Of a stretch of 64,000 nucleotides of DNA, positions 17,196 to 26,081 are shown in pieces. Source of the stretch: Hyphomicrobiaceae bacterium (GTDB lineage Bacteria > Pseudomonadota > Alphaproteobacteria > Rhizobiales > Hyphomicrobiaceae); NCBI GenBank assembly GCA_030655135.1, contig JAURWC010000084.1, forward strand, positions 310,001-374,000. The letters are read 5' to 3'. Each line of letters begins with the position of its first letter. The first letter of the stretch is position 1. The position numbers and the translations under genes were made by a program. Under the pieces are notes generated by a model. It was not told the DNA's origin. It did not search any database and saw nothing but the letters and a program-made list of their open reading frames with translations.

Positions 17196-17486
17196 TCAGC
17201 CGCGGTAATCCTGGATGCGCGTGGCGCGCAGGCCCGGAAGGCCATGCTTGTCGATCGACCGCTGCCAGGACAGGAACTCGTCCACGGTCAGCTTGTAGCG
17301 ATCGCACGCCTCTTCGATGCTGAGCAGACCGCCGCGAACGGCAGCCACCACTTCCGCCTTGCGGCGGATTACCCAGCGTTTGGTGTCTTTCGGCGGCAGG
17401 TCAGCTACGGTGAGCGGACTTCCATCCGGCCCGATGACGTAGCGCACGCGCGCTCTCATATGCTGCTGTTCGGTCATGATACTCAT
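17196..17486 (-). CDS. sciP: CtrA inhibitor SciP (DUF1153)
   Basis: A 96-residue DUF1153 protein. Residues about 14-92 follow the family pattern closely: RVRYVIGPDGSPLTVADLPP, KRWVIRRKAEVVAAVRGGLL, SIEEACDRYKLTVDEFLSWQ and a final GLPGLRATRIQDYR. In Caulobacter SciP binds CtrA and blocks CtrA-dependent transcription, so timing of SciP shapes the CtrA regulon. The gene is 1.9 kb from ctrA on the same strand. The ATG at 17486 gives MSIMTEQ; the second ATG three codons in is also possible. Confidence 0.93.
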   Translation of the reverse strand: MSIMTEQQHMRARVRYVIGPDGSPLTVADLPPKDTKRWVIRRKAEVVAAVRGGLLSIEEACDRYKLTVDEFLSWQRSIDKHGLPGLRATRIQDYRG

Positions 17487-17827
17487 TACACTCTACAGAC
17501 CCATGCCAAGAAGGTAACCGAATGCTCTTAAAATGAGCCTAAGCCTTTGAGTAAACATAGCATAAACCGGCGGGTCAAAACATCAAAGTCATTCTATTAA
17601 CCTCAACGCCTGACTCATCGCGGCACATCGCCATGGTCTAGACATATCTTTGAGCATATTGTCCCTCCGCGGAAGGCTTTGCAGCTGTCGCTTCCGACAC
17701 TTATTGCGGTGCAAGCGGTGAAGTGCGACAAACATGCGGTCGCGCTTACAATGCAGCGGCGGCTAAATCATAATGACCGCGCGCTGAATCGCGGATGGCC
17801 GTCAGGTCGGCAACGAACTGGTCATAA
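17487..17827. promoter_or_regulatory. sciP-mnmA divergent intergenic region
   Basis: About 340 bases without a gene. On the sciP side the minus strand has TTAG-N7-TTAAG at about 17525-17540, two mismatches from the CtrA consensus, and there is a TTAAC at 17596. GANTC sites occur near 17613 and 17787. In Caulobacter sciP transcription depends on CtrA, so the near-match is plausible but weak. Nothing else is recognised. Confidence 0.35.
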
Positions 17828-19054
17828 ATGCACGCCGCAGAACCACACATGACTCCACGCCGCATCGTCGTCGCCATGTCCGGCGGCGTAGATTCTTCTG
17901 TGGTCGCAGGCCTTCTCAAGCGCGCTGGCCACGACGTTGTGGGCATTACGTTACAGCTGTATGACCATGGCGCTGCCACCGGCCGCAAGGGCGCATGCTG
18001 CGCCGGCCAGGACATCCAGGACGCGCGCCAGGCCGCCGAGATCATCGGCATTCCGCATTACGTTCTCGACTACGAGCGCCGCTTCAAGGAAGCCGTGATC
18101 AACTCGTTTGCCGAAAGCTACATCGCCGGCGAGACACCGATCCCGTGCGTCACCTGCAATCAGAAGATCAAGTTTCTCGATCTGCTCGACACGGCCAAGG
18201 ATCTGAATGCCGACGCGCTGGCGACCGGCCACTACATTGAAAGGCGTGACGGGCCGAACGGTCCCGAAATCTATCGCGCCATCGATAGCGATCGCGACCA
18301 GAGCTATTTCCTGTTCGCCACCACGCGCGAGCAGCTCGACATGCTGATGTTCCCGCTCGGCGGGCTGACCAAGCCTCAGGTGCGCGAGCTCGCGCGCGAC
18401 ATGGGCCTGCCGCTGGCCGACAAGCCGGACAGCCAGGACATTTGCTTCGTTACCAAGGGCCGCTACTCCGACATCATCGAACGACTGAAGCCGGGCGCCA
18501 TGCAGGCAGGCGAAATCCGCCATGCCGACGGCCGCTCGCTCGGCCGCCACGACGGCATCATCAATTACACCATCGGCCAGCGCAAAGGTCTGGGCCTCAA
18601 CAGCACCGAGCCGCTGTTTGTCTTGAGCCTGGACGCGGCGAGCAACGAAGTTGTGGTGGGACCGCGTGACTTATTGCGCACGCGTGACCTTGTGCTTAAA
18701 AATGTGAACTGGCTCGGCGACGAGCCTTTGGAACAAGCCGGTTCTGCCGGGATTGCGGTGTACGCACGCGTGCGCTCAAGCCAGCCGCCCCGCCCTGCGA
18801 CAGTTTTCGTGGAGCCGGACGGTGAGGTGCGAGTAACGTTGGCAGAACCCGAGAACGGTGTCGCCGCAGGCCAAGCCTGCGTCCTGTATACTGACCAGAC
18901 CACTCAGTCGCGGATACTGGGTGGTGGCTTTGTCGCCAAGGCGATCACGCCGGCTCTGCTGGCCCGTGGTAGATTGGCAACCGGCTCCCCAGTCACGGGC
19001 CGGCCTACGGAAAACGGGCACGACGTCCGCGTGTCAGATTTGAGCGCGGGATAA
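17828..19054 (+). CDS. mnmA: tRNA-specific 2-thiouridylase MnmA
   Basis: MnmA (TrmU) puts sulfur on U34 of tRNA-Lys, tRNA-Glu and tRNA-Gln. The 408-residue protein has the ATP-binding PP-loop SGGVDSS (18-24), the first catalytic Cys in PCVTCN (Cys110) and the second in SQDICF (Cys206), with the usual [11 protein letters not shown] block in the central domain and a C-terminal beta-barrel. Length is slightly above the usual 360-400, mostly at the C-terminus. The start may be the ATG at 17828 or the one at 17849; neither has a clear ribosome-binding site. pmtA follows 18 bases later. Confidence 0.97.
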   Translation: MHAAEPHMTPRRIVVAMSGGVDSSVVAGLLKRAGHDVVGITLQLYDHGAATGRKGACCAGQDIQDARQAAEIIGIPHYVLDYERRFKEAVINSFAESYIAGETPIPCVTCNQKIKFLDLLDTAKDLNADALATGHYIERRDGPNGPEIYRAIDSDRDQSYFLFATTREQLDMLMFPLGGLTKPQVRELARDMGLPLADKPDSQDICFVTKGRYSDIIERLKPGAMQAGEIRHADGRSLGRHDGIINYTIGQRKGLGLNSTEPLFVLSLDAASNEVVVGPRDLLRTRDLVLKNVNWLGDEPLEQAGSAGIAVYARVRSSQPPRPATVFVEPDGEVRVTLAEPENGVAAGQACVLYTDQTTQSRILGGGFVAKAITPALLARGRLATGSPVTGRPTENGHDVRVSDLSAG

Positions 19055-19072
19055 AAAGGGTGAGAGCGGGTT

Positions 19073-19831
19073 ATGCTGAATATGAATAACGAACCTCAAG
19101 GGCGGAGAAAATTCAACGTGCGCCCCAATGACAGCCGCCGCCGTGCCGTATTGCATAAGGCCGACGGTAAGATCGTTGGTATCGGCCGCATCGAGGAAGA
19201 CGTCGTCAAGAGCGCCTATCGCCGTTGGGCTCCCGTCTACGACGCCACGTTCGGCAAGATCTCGACGGTCGGCCGCAAGCACGTCGTGGAAGTGATCAAT
19301 CAGCGCCGCGGCCGCGTCCTTGAAGTCGGCGTTGGCACAGGTCTCTCGCTATCGGACTACAAGCGCGACCTTGAAATTGTCGGCATCGACCTGTCGCCGG
19401 ATATGCTCGAAAAGGCCCGGGAACGCGTCGCCAACGACCGCCTGTCTCACGTCACCGGCCTGCACGAGATGGATGCCAGCGCACTCAGCTTCCCCGATGC
19501 ATCGTTCGACACAGTCGTTGCCATGTACGTCATGACGGTCGTGCCGGATCCCGAAAAAGTCATGCGCGAATTGGCTCGCGTCACCAAGCCCGGCGGCGAG
19601 GTCGTCCTCGTCAACCATTTCAGTCAGGAAGAAGGCGTCCGCGGCTGGGTCGAGCGCCGCATGGCTCCGTTTGCCGAGATCATCGGCTGGCGCCCCGTGT
19701 TCGACGTGTCCCGCGTGCTGGGCTGCACCGACCTGCAGATGGTGCAACGGCAGGCTTTGCGCCCCTGGGGCATCTTTACGATGATGCGTTTCCAGCGTCA
19801 CGCCGCCGTCACTGCTGACGCAGCGGAGTAA
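19073..19831 (+). CDS. pmtA: Phosphatidylethanolamine N-methyltransferase, Rhodobacter-type PmtA
   Basis: A 252-residue soluble SAM-dependent methyltransferase that converts phosphatidylethanolamine to phosphatidylcholine. After a basic N-terminal arm, residues about 45-60 read SAYRRWAPVYDATFGK, the start of the Rhodobacter-type group. SAM-binding motif I is LEVGVGTGLSLSDY, motif II is VGIDLSPDMLEKA, and MYVMTVVPDPEKVM and GGEVVLVNHFSQEEG complete the typical pattern. UbiE-like methyltransferases are the alternative, but the VVPDPE and NHF signatures favour PmtA. It is 18 bases downstream of mnmA; the elongator tRNA-Met follows. Confidence 0.88.
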   Translation: MLNMNNEPQGRRKFNVRPNDSRRRAVLHKADGKIVGIGRIEEDVVKSAYRRWAPVYDATFGKISTVGRKHVVEVINQRRGRVLEVGVGTGLSLSDYKRDLEIVGIDLSPDMLEKARERVANDRLSHVTGLHEMDASALSFPDASFDTVVAMYVMTVVPDPEKVMRELARVTKPGGEVVLVNHFSQEEGVRGWVERRMAPFAEIIGWRPVFDVSRVLGCTDLQMVQRQALRPWGIFTMMRFQRHAAVTADAAE

Positions 19832-19913
19832 TAAGCAAACCGCAAGCGGCGCGGCCCACAAGCGGCCGCGTCCTTGACAGCATGGCGCCATGCTCCTAAG
19901 GACAGGCGCTCGT

Positions 19914-19990
19914 GGCGGGATAGCTCAGTTGGTTAGAGCGGCGGAATCATAATCCGTAGGTCCCCGGTTCAAGTCCGGGTCTCGCTACCA
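19914..19990 (+). tRNA. tRNA-Met (CAT), elongator
   Basis: A 77-base cloverleaf with encoded CCA. The acceptor GGCGGGA pairs with TCTCGCT with two G-U pairs. The D-arm is GCTC...GAGC, the anticodon stem GCGGA/TCCGT encloses ATCATAA with anticodon CAT, and the T-arm CCCGG-TTCAAGT-CCGGG is standard. The general body matches alphaproteobacterial elongator tRNA-Met. It lacks the three consecutive G-C pairs of an initiator and is unlike the lysidine-modified tRNA-Ile. Confidence 0.95.
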
Positions 19991-20105
19991 TTTCTTTTAC
20001 AGTATGCGAATTCCTGAGCTCTCAGCTGGCAGACGCATGTTTAGGCTGCTGCGCCGCGGGCATACCGTTGCGAACGGTCGTCAGGCAGCGGCTGCCGGAG
20101 GGTCG

Positions 20106-21803
20106 TTACCAACCTTCGTGTTTCGCTCTGATCTCATCAGCGACCTGCCAGCTGCCGTCGGGCATGTACTTCAGATGGGCGAAATCCGTTTCGTAGAGAT
20201 TGCGTCCGAGGATGACGGTTCGCCCCTTGTCATTGCGCTGGTAGACGCAGCAGAAGACGGAAATCGCGCGTCCCTTCAACGTCGCTGTATCAAAGACTGA
20301 ATGACCGTCGGTTTGCTCAGGCGGCAGCTTCAACAAGTCGACGATCGTCGCTTGCACGTCCGCCAGCTGCGATACGCTTTCCGACACCTGCATAGGCGCA
20401 TCCGGGGCTGCAGGAGGCTTGACCAATAGTAGGGCATTCAGGCGCGTGAAGTAGCTTTCCGGGCTGATCCGGCTCATATGCTTGAGGATCTGCGCCTTGG
20501 CCTCATCAGACCCCGGCCTGAAGTTGACCGCATTGCTGTCCCCCTCATAACCGTGATCACTTTGCACGATGATCAAGGAGTTTTCGTACTTACCATGGCG
20601 CTTCAGGCTCGCCACGAGCTCTTTGATCAATCGCGTGGCGCACACGAGCTGCTCGGCGTAGTCCGACGATTTCTCTTCGCAGTTTCCATCCCACACGAAT
20701 GGCGTGTGTGGAATGATGGCGTGCAGATAGACGTACTCGTTGACTGCGGGGCGAGCTTCCTCTTCCTCAATAAAGCGGCGCAATAGCGGGACGGACAATG
20801 CCTTGTAGGCCTTGTAATTGCGGATCGGCAGAACCTTGCCGCTGATGGAAAAGACCTCCCGGCGGAGAATATCCGGCGCTGCGCGCACGGCCACGATCTG
20901 TGCCAGACGGATAAGCGGCGAGTTGCCTGCCTCTCGGCTGGTGTACGTATAGTCCGCACCTTCGAACCCCCAGAATCGGGATTGGTCCGGGGTGTAGTTG
21001 GAAATCCTGTACCCGGCCGCTTGCAAAGTCTTTCGCAGGCCACCCGTCCGCGCAGCGGCCTGGAATTCCTTGAACGAGCCCCCGCTAAACAATTTCCCAG
21101 TCATGAAACTTGGAACAGACGCATCGGTCACGTCGTAGTTCGAAAGGTTACGCGGGAAAAAATGAAAGCCGTTGAGTTGGTTCAGTAGATCAATCTGCTT
21201 CGCCGCGCCCATGAAGCTGGGACTGCTGTAACCGTCCAAAACCAAATGATAGACATTGGGTCGATTGCCTTGCGCGGTTGCCACTCTGCCGGGGGACGTT
21301 TCAGCGTCGGGGGTCATGACCAGGGCATGGGTCACCGCGACGGTCTGCCAGCCCACCGACACCATGACAAGAATAATTGCCACTTGCCTGATGATCGCGG
21401 CGCTTACAAAGCGCCACACCGCAAAAAGTATGGCGACTAAGCCGATCTGCAGCGCCGTGGAAGTCCACGACTCCTTTACCTCCTCACTGCCTTCCATGAT
21501 GCCCCATTCGATGGGCGCCAGAACATCCGAGACGTAGATGAAGAGACCGGCGAGAAAAAGCGGTATCGCCAAACTCCGCCAACTCGGACGGGCCGCGTAA
21601 GCCAGAAAGATCAGCGCGAGAGACAACAATGCGAGCGCTACGAACGGGATCAGCACGGTCGTCGCGTAATCCAGATCGATTTGGTTTGCCAGATAGATGC
21701 TCGTCGGCAGCAGAAACAAAACGACGCCAAAAGGAAACCAACTCAGCAGGCTGTCCGATATGAGCGTAGGTTGCGCAACGTCCTCTGAGTCTGTGCCTGA
21801 CAC
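20106..21803 (-). CDS. Sulfatase-fold membrane hydrolase/transferase
   Basis: A 565-residue protein with about five hydrophobic segments in the first 165 residues, then an extracytoplasmic alkaline-phosphatase-superfamily domain. The domain opens with VYHLVLDGYSSPSFM (metal-binding Asp), has the DVTDASVPSFMTG stretch at the expected catalytic Thr/Ser position, and ends with SDHGYEGD (Asp/His ligands). The layout recalls LtaS/OpgB-like envelope phosphoglycerol or phosphoethanolamine transferases; the substrate is unknown. GTG at 21803 is the start; no early alternative exists. It is the last gene of a three-gene cluster with the NoeA-like methyltransferase and the YLDPG protein. Confidence 0.82.
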   Translation of the reverse strand: MSGTDSEDVAQPTLISDSLLSWFPFGVVLFLLPTSIYLANQIDLDYATTVLIPFVALALLSLALIFLAYAARPSWRSLAIPLFLAGLFIYVSDVLAPIEWGIMEGSEEVKESWTSTALQIGLVAILFAVWRFVSAAIIRQVAIILVMVSVGWQTVAVTHALVMTPDAETSPGRVATAQGNRPNVYHLVLDGYSSPSFMGAAKQIDLLNQLNGFHFFPRNLSNYDVTDASVPSFMTGKLFSGGSFKEFQAAARTGGLRKTLQAAGYRISNYTPDQSRFWGFEGADYTYTSREAGNSPLIRLAQIVAVRAAPDILRREVFSISGKVLPIRNYKAYKALSVPLLRRFIEEEEARPAVNEYVYLHAIIPHTPFVWDGNCEEKSSDYAEQLVCATRLIKELVASLKRHGKYENSLIIVQSDHGYEGDSNAVNFRPGSDEAKAQILKHMSRISPESYFTRLNALLLVKPPAAPDAPMQVSESVSQLADVQATIVDLLKLPPEQTDGHSVFDTATLKGRAISVFCCVYQRNDKGRTVILGRNLYETDFAHLKYMPDGSWQVADEIRAKHEGW

Positions 21804-21830
21804 TGATGCCCGCCCTTGCTTGTCACTTCG

Positions 21831-23228
21831 TCATTTTCGACGCATCAGATACAGTGTCCGGGCCGCACCAGGAATGGGCTGTTTCTGCTCGATTTCGTAT
21901 CGCGTCCCGAACGCCGCCTCGAAGCCTGCCTCGGTGTAGTGCGGAAAAATATCCTTCCGATTGAGCAACAGGCGCTGCACCTGCGAATCGGATTTTTCGA
22001 CAAATTCGATCACAAGCGTTTCCGCGAGATCTGCGAAATGCGCCGCTATGTACTCCAGCGGAAGGTTGTTGGAGATGGCAAGGTGATGAACCAGCGCGAG
22101 CGCCAGAATGGCATCGGGCCGACTGCGCCCCTGCAATGCCGCTCGCTCTTCGTTCGCAAAACCAATCGCCGGACTAGGGTTCGTAAGGTCCACGACCAGC
22201 GGCAGAATGTTTGCCACGCCCGTACGCTTGCAAATATTGTAGTTGGCGATCACCGCAGCAGGGTCGATGTCCATGCACACAATATTGGGCACGAGGTCGG
22301 CGACGGCGCGTGAAAATTCCCCGTTATTGCCGCCGACATCCCACATTGTTTTAGGCTGCGCGGCGCTCATCATCTCGCGGACGATGTTGCGTTTGGCGCC
22401 AAACGCAGTGCCTGTGTAGTTGGTCTCTTCGTAGTAGCTACCCCATTCCGTCTCCTGATTGCGCGGCTTCAGGCTCGCGACGAGAGAGCGTAACGACGAG
22501 GCAATGGCCTTCAGCTGCGGCGCGGAAAGCTTGCGCCCGGACACCTTCTTGCGTGTGCCACCGTGTGCTTTTTGCATTTTGGCGTGCAGATGCAGGTGCA
22601 GGTAAATTCCAGGGCGCAACTTGGTGCGCCGGGGAAGCAACGACGCTGCAAGCTCAAGCGGAACGCCATCGAGGTAGAGCTGTGAGAGCTTACCAAGCGA
22701 CAAATCCACGTACGCCATGAGCGCTAGCGGCGCGAGAAAATGACGGCAAAACTGGCCATATGCCGGCCAGGCGCCATACTCAGACAGAAAGTCAAATGAG
22801 AGATGGTCGATCAACTGCGGCCGCCCGCCAACAAACTGGATGTTGTAGGCAGAGGCATCCTTGAGCAGCATTTCATGCTCTAGCGCCTGCAGATGCAGAT
22901 CGAGCGTGACGAGCGCCGCGTCCTTCAGTTGATCGAAGGACCACTCGTAGGGATACGACACGAATGTGAGTTGCGCCGGCCGCAGGATCGCGGTTGTTTC
23001 CGCCTCACGACGGCCTGGCAATTCCTCGAAAGGCAACAGCCTGCCATCGGAGATAGCACGCGCAAACAGCCCGGCGGACGTTGCCGCGTCATACTGCTTG
23101 GCATACGGCGCCAGAACTCGCCGATAGATCTGCCCGTGCTCCCAAAACAGGTAGCCCGATGGATCGCGGAAAGAACTAAACTCGCGGCGACCGTGTGCGG
23201 CCAATCGCGAATTCGTATCAGTTGTCAT
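21831..23228 (-). CDS. SAM-dependent methyltransferase, NoeA-like
   Basis: A 465-residue protein. The N-terminal half (about 1-270) includes a SAYNIQFVGGRPQLIDHLSFD stretch that resembles a kinase-like catalytic region. The C-terminal half is a class I methyltransferase with motif I MWDVGGNNGEFS, acidic CMDIDPAAV and an ALALVHHLAI stretch. The same arrangement is found in rhizobial nodulation protein NoeA and relatives, involved in modifying a surface saccharide. It overlaps the upstream YLDPG protein by 11 bases, and the sulfatase-fold gene starts 27 bases after its stop. Substrate unknown. Confidence 0.75.
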   Translation of the reverse strand: MTTDTNSRLAAHGRREFSSFRDPSGYLFWEHGQIYRRVLAPYAKQYDAATSAGLFARAISDGRLLPFEELPGRREAETTAILRPAQLTFVSYPYEWSFDQLKDAALVTLDLHLQALEHEMLLKDASAYNIQFVGGRPQLIDHLSFDFLSEYGAWPAYGQFCRHFLAPLALMAYVDLSLGKLSQLYLDGVPLELAASLLPRRTKLRPGIYLHLHLHAKMQKAHGGTRKKVSGRKLSAPQLKAIASSLRSLVASLKPRNQETEWGSYYEETNYTGTAFGAKRNIVREMMSAAQPKTMWDVGGNNGEFSRAVADLVPNIVCMDIDPAAVIANYNICKRTGVANILPLVVDLTNPSPAIGFANEERAALQGRSRPDAILALALVHHLAISNNLPLEYIAAHFADLAETLVIEFVEKSDSQVQRLLLNRKDIFPHYTEAGFEAAFGTRYEIEQKQPIPGAARTLYLMRRK

Positions 23229-23424
23229 GCGACGCTTTACGACGGCGCGTTACGAAGAAATCCTTGATGCGAAACCAATAGAGCTTCAGCGACGCGCCGC
23301 CGGCCAGAAGTCCAGCGGCAATCATCTGGAGAGCGAAGCTGCCAGCGCCTGGGTCAAGGTACGCATAAGCGCTATTTGTCGTCGCAATCACCGCCAAACC
23401 TGCGGCGATTATCCGGAATTTCAT
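23218..23424 (-). CDS. Small YLDPG-motif membrane protein
   Basis: A 68-residue protein with an N-terminal hydrophobic helix, the motif AYAYLDPGAGS at residues 19-29, a second hydrophobic segment, and a basic C-terminal tail (FVTRRRKASHDN). The YLDPGTGS family is widespread next to polysaccharide or sulfatase-type genes; its function is unknown. Here it precedes and overlaps the NoeA-like methyltransferase by 11 bases, so translation is likely coupled. Confidence 0.75.
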   Translation of the reverse strand: MKFRIIAAGLAVIATTNSAYAYLDPGAGSFALQMIAAGLLAGGASLKLYWFRIKDFFVTRRRKASHDN

Positions 23425-23689
23425 GCGGCCCCCAGTGCCTGCGCGGCAAAGAATAACAACACAACGTGCGCAGCACTATAATTGAGACCTGTCACAAACC
23501 TGTCGCAATAATATCACGATCCACGACCGAGACGCCGACAGCGGCACCAGCGTGCCGATCCCATGTTTCAATTTGCGGCCTCGAAAGTGTCCTCTGGAGC
23601 AATCGATCAAGGCGAGCCCGGCTCGGCGAAAAGACAAGCGCAAGCTGGAAACAGCGTCCTAGCCACCTCCAGCCCAAGCCGATCAATGC

Positions 23690-23884
23690 TTACAAGCCTT
23701 CTTCGGCTCGTTTGCGATTGCCATCGCTATTGCGATTGGCATCGGTCTCGTTCTCGCGCCGCTTCCCTGCATTGCCAATCGGCGGACTCGAGGGCTCTCC
23801 ACTGTTAGAAGCCCCCTTCTCCTTCAAACCGGGATCGATCACCGGCTCGTCATCGTCCTTAGCTTTCGGCTTGCGATCGTCCAT
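23690..23884 (-). CDS. Small hydrophilic protein, unknown
   Basis: A 64-residue, highly charged protein rich in Asp, Glu, Lys, Asn, Pro and Ser with no hydrophobic core, so it is probably disordered. GGAGGT lies six bases before the ATG, a strong ribosome-binding site. It is 28 bases downstream of the YciE-like ferritin gene in the same orientation, so it probably belongs to the stress operon. No family recognised. Confidence 0.6.
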   Translation of the reverse strand: MDDRKPKAKDDDEPVIDPGLKEKGASNSGEPSSPPIGNAGKRRENETDANRNSDGNRKRAEEGL

Positions 23885-23912
23885 AGCGCACCTCCGGTCG
23901 ACGGCCGCTTGT

Positions 23913-24416
23913 TTACGCGGCCTTCCGATTAACCCCGCGCGTGGCCAGCGAGTTCAGCTTCGTGTCAGTGGCCTGTTCCTCGTCGAGGTTCTGCTGCAGC
24001 ACGCTGGCGCAGTCGTTGCGGCCCAGCTGCTTGGCCCAAGCGACAAGAGTGCCATAACGTGTAATCTCGTAATGCTCCACGGCCTGCGCTGCTGCGATGA
24101 GCGCTGCGTCTAGAACCTGCTTGTCGGCAACTTCGCCGGCAACTTCATTTGCTTCCTTCAAGATCCCGTCGATGGCCGGACAGTTGACGGCGCTGACTTC
24201 GACGCCGTGCATCTTAAACACCTGCTCGAGCCGCTTGATCTGGTTCTTCGTTTCACCCAGATGCGTCTCGAAGCCCTGCTTCAAGCTGCTGTCGGTGGCC
24301 TTGGAAATCATGGTCGGCAAAGCCTTCACGATTTGATTTTCAGCGTAGTAGATGTCGCGCAGCGTATGCACGAACAGATCGTCGAACGTCTGGATGTCTT
24401 TTGTAAAAAAGCCCAT
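23913..24416 (-). CDS. Ferritin-like protein of the YciE/DUF892 family
   Basis: A 167-residue four-helix-bundle protein. The first helix reads TFDDLFVHTLRDIYYAENQIVKALP; conserved Glu/His metal ligands continue in FETHLGETKNQIKRLEQVF and VEHYEITRYGTLVAWAKQLG, and LDEEQATDTKLNSLA closes the pattern. YciE-type proteins are RpoS- or general-stress-induced in many bacteria and carry a diiron centre. AGGAG precedes the ATG. It clusters with a PNPOx-like stress protein upstream and a small disordered protein downstream. Confidence 0.92.
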   Translation of the reverse strand: MGFFTKDIQTFDDLFVHTLRDIYYAENQIVKALPTMISKATDSSLKQGFETHLGETKNQIKRLEQVFKMHGVEVSAVNCPAIDGILKEANEVAGEVADKQVLDAALIAAAQAVEHYEITRYGTLVAWAKQLGRNDCASVLQQNLDEEQATDTKLNSLATRGVNRKAA

Positions 24417-24473
24417 GGGGGTGTCTCCTACTATTCTCGTGTTGTCGTCTATATGGAAGCCAGCCGGCAGCGT

Positions 24474-24977
24474 TCAGCCGCTGACCAATCGAATTTTGCC
24501 ATGCGAGCCGCCCTTGTCGTTTCCAAGCTTCTCGCCTTTGATGACAGCCTTCACGCCTTCGAAGACGTAGCTGAGGCCGTGCAAGCCGCTGTTGTCCCAG
24601 AACTCGCCCTCTCGCGCGTCGACCTTGATGAGCACCAGGTCTGGGTCGTCCTTTCCACCGGGAAACCAGACGCGCCATTCCTCCGACCACAACTTCTCGA
24701 TCAGGGCTCGATCCTTCACGATGGTTGCAGTGCCCAGAATGCTTGCGAATTGCGTCGGGCTTTGAAAGGACACCAAAACTTCAGGGTAGTTCTGGATTTC
24801 CGCCACTTTGGGAGATTGAATGCTGGTCGCGAAATAGGCGTCCGCATCAGGCTTCAAGTCTGCGATAGCCATCGGCCGTGCGTGCATACTCCCGGACTGG
24901 TCGTTTGACACCAGCATGGCCGTCGAGAAATCTTTCAGCAGTTCATAGAGGTGTTTCTGAGGGTTCGTATCGCTCAT
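24474..24977 (-). CDS. Pyridoxamine 5'-phosphate oxidase-like stress protein (GSP26 family)
   Basis: A 167-residue split-barrel flavin-binding protein of the general stress protein 26 type. The pattern runs LLKDFSTAMLVSND, MHARPMAIAD, DAYFATSIQSPKVAEIQNYPEVLVSFQSP and FASILGTATIV, with EEWRVWFPGGKDDPDLVLIKV near the end. Relatives bind FMN, FAD or F420. The ATG at 24977 is chosen because GGAG lies 9 bases upstream and the frame before it looks unrelated. It precedes the YciE gene by 57 bases. Confidence 0.9.
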   Translation of the reverse strand: MSDTNPQKHLYELLKDFSTAMLVSNDQSGSMHARPMAIADLKPDADAYFATSIQSPKVAEIQNYPEVLVSFQSPTQFASILGTATIVKDRALIEKLWSEEWRVWFPGGKDDPDLVLIKVDAREGEFWDNSGLHGLSYVFEGVKAVIKGEKLGNDKGGSHGKIRLVSG

Positions 24978-25114
24978 GTGCTTGTCTCCAAATGTCTGGA
25001 GATTCAACGCCACCACGATGCGCGCGTTCCGAATAAACTCACCAGGTATGCCCGCGCACCTGCGGCACGGCTAAAACATCAAACGGGCGCCATATCGGCT
25101 AATGCCACCGCCCG

Positions 25115-25969
25115 TTAGAGCATTTCCAGAGACCTACGGCTGCGGGGCGCGGGAAAGAGCGCGTCTAACTCCCGCAGTTGCGCCGCACTCAGCCGCAACT
25201 CACGCGCCTTTGCATTCTCCTGCACATGCGCAACGCTGCCCGCCTTCGGAATGACGATCACGTCATCGTTCGCCAGCAGCCAAGCCAGAGCGACCTGCGC
25301 CGGCGTCGCATCATGGTCGCGCGCAAAGCGCACAAGCTTGGTATTGCTGATCAGCCGTGCCTGCTCGACCGGGGAATATGCCATCAGGGGTATGCTGCGC
25401 TCTCGCTGCCACGGCAGCAGATCCCAATCGGCCGCACGGCGCTTCAGATTGTAGAGAACCTGGTTGGTCGCAACGTCGCGCCCGCCCGGCACATTCCATA
25501 GGGATCGCATATCGCCGGTGTCGAGATTGCTGACGCCCCAGTGACGGATCTTACCCGCGTGCTTCAACGCCTGGAAGCCGGCAACGGTCTCCGCCAGCGG
25601 ATGCCGCCCCATCCAATGCAGCAGATAAAGATCGATGCGGTCCGTCTGCAGCCGCTTCAAGCTGCGCTCGCACGCTGCAATGACACCTTCGCTCGACGCA
25701 TTATGAGGGTAGACCTTACTGACGAGAAAGACCTCATCGCGGCGCCCGGCGATGGCCTCTGCCACCAGATCTTCGGCCGCGCCCTCGCCATACATTTCCG
25801 CGGTATCGATCAAAGTCAGTCCAAGATCAATGCCGGCGCGAAGCGCGGCGATCTCATCTCCACGCCTGTCGCGACGCTCGGCCATCTGCCACGTGCCTTG
25901 GCCAAGCTGCGGCACGAGTTCGCCAGACGGGAGAACGGCGTGCTTGATAGATTGAGACGGCATGATCAC
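25115..25969 (-). CDS. Aldo/keto reductase
   Basis: A 284-residue TIM-barrel oxidoreductase of the AKR family. The catalytic tetrad is visible: Asp55 in LIDTAEMYGEG, Tyr60, Lys85 in LVSKVYPHN and His118 in LLHWMGRHP. The cofactor-binding C-terminal part is in IPKAGSVAHVQENAKARELRL. It reduces carbonyls with NADPH; the physiological substrate is not known. It lies upstream of the PNPOx-like gene on the same strand with a 137-base gap. Confidence 0.93.
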   Translation of the reverse strand: MIMPSQSIKHAVLPSGELVPQLGQGTWQMAERRDRRGDEIAALRAGIDLGLTLIDTAEMYGEGAAEDLVAEAIAGRRDEVFLVSKVYPHNASSEGVIAACERSLKRLQTDRIDLYLLHWMGRHPLAETVAGFQALKHAGKIRHWGVSNLDTGDMRSLWNVPGGRDVATNQVLYNLKRRAADWDLLPWQRERSIPLMAYSPVEQARLISNTKLVRFARDHDATPAQVALAWLLANDDVIVIPKAGSVAHVQENAKARELRLSAAQLRELDALFPAPRSRRSLEML

Positions 25970-26030
25970 AAGCCTATGGCTACAGAGAAGCTATGCGGGG
26001 AGGTTACAGCCTGCCGCGCTCGCAACGCAA

Positions 26031-26058
26031 AGCGGCGGCTGATTTCTCAGCCGCCGCT
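26031..26058 (-). terminator. Hairpin terminator of pqqA
   Basis: Perfect 12-bp arms AGCGGCGGCTGA (26031-26042) and TCAGCCGCCGCT (26047-26058) around TTTC. On the minus strand it begins 23 bases after the pqqA stop and is followed by TTTGCGTT, a short T-tract. Confidence 0.7.
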
Positions 26059-26081
26059 CGCGTATTCGGAGGAGAGACGTC

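Noticed and set aside
17525-17540. Possible CtrA box upstream of sciP
   Set aside because: Two mismatches to TTAA-N7-TTAAC; not strong enough to list as a separate site.
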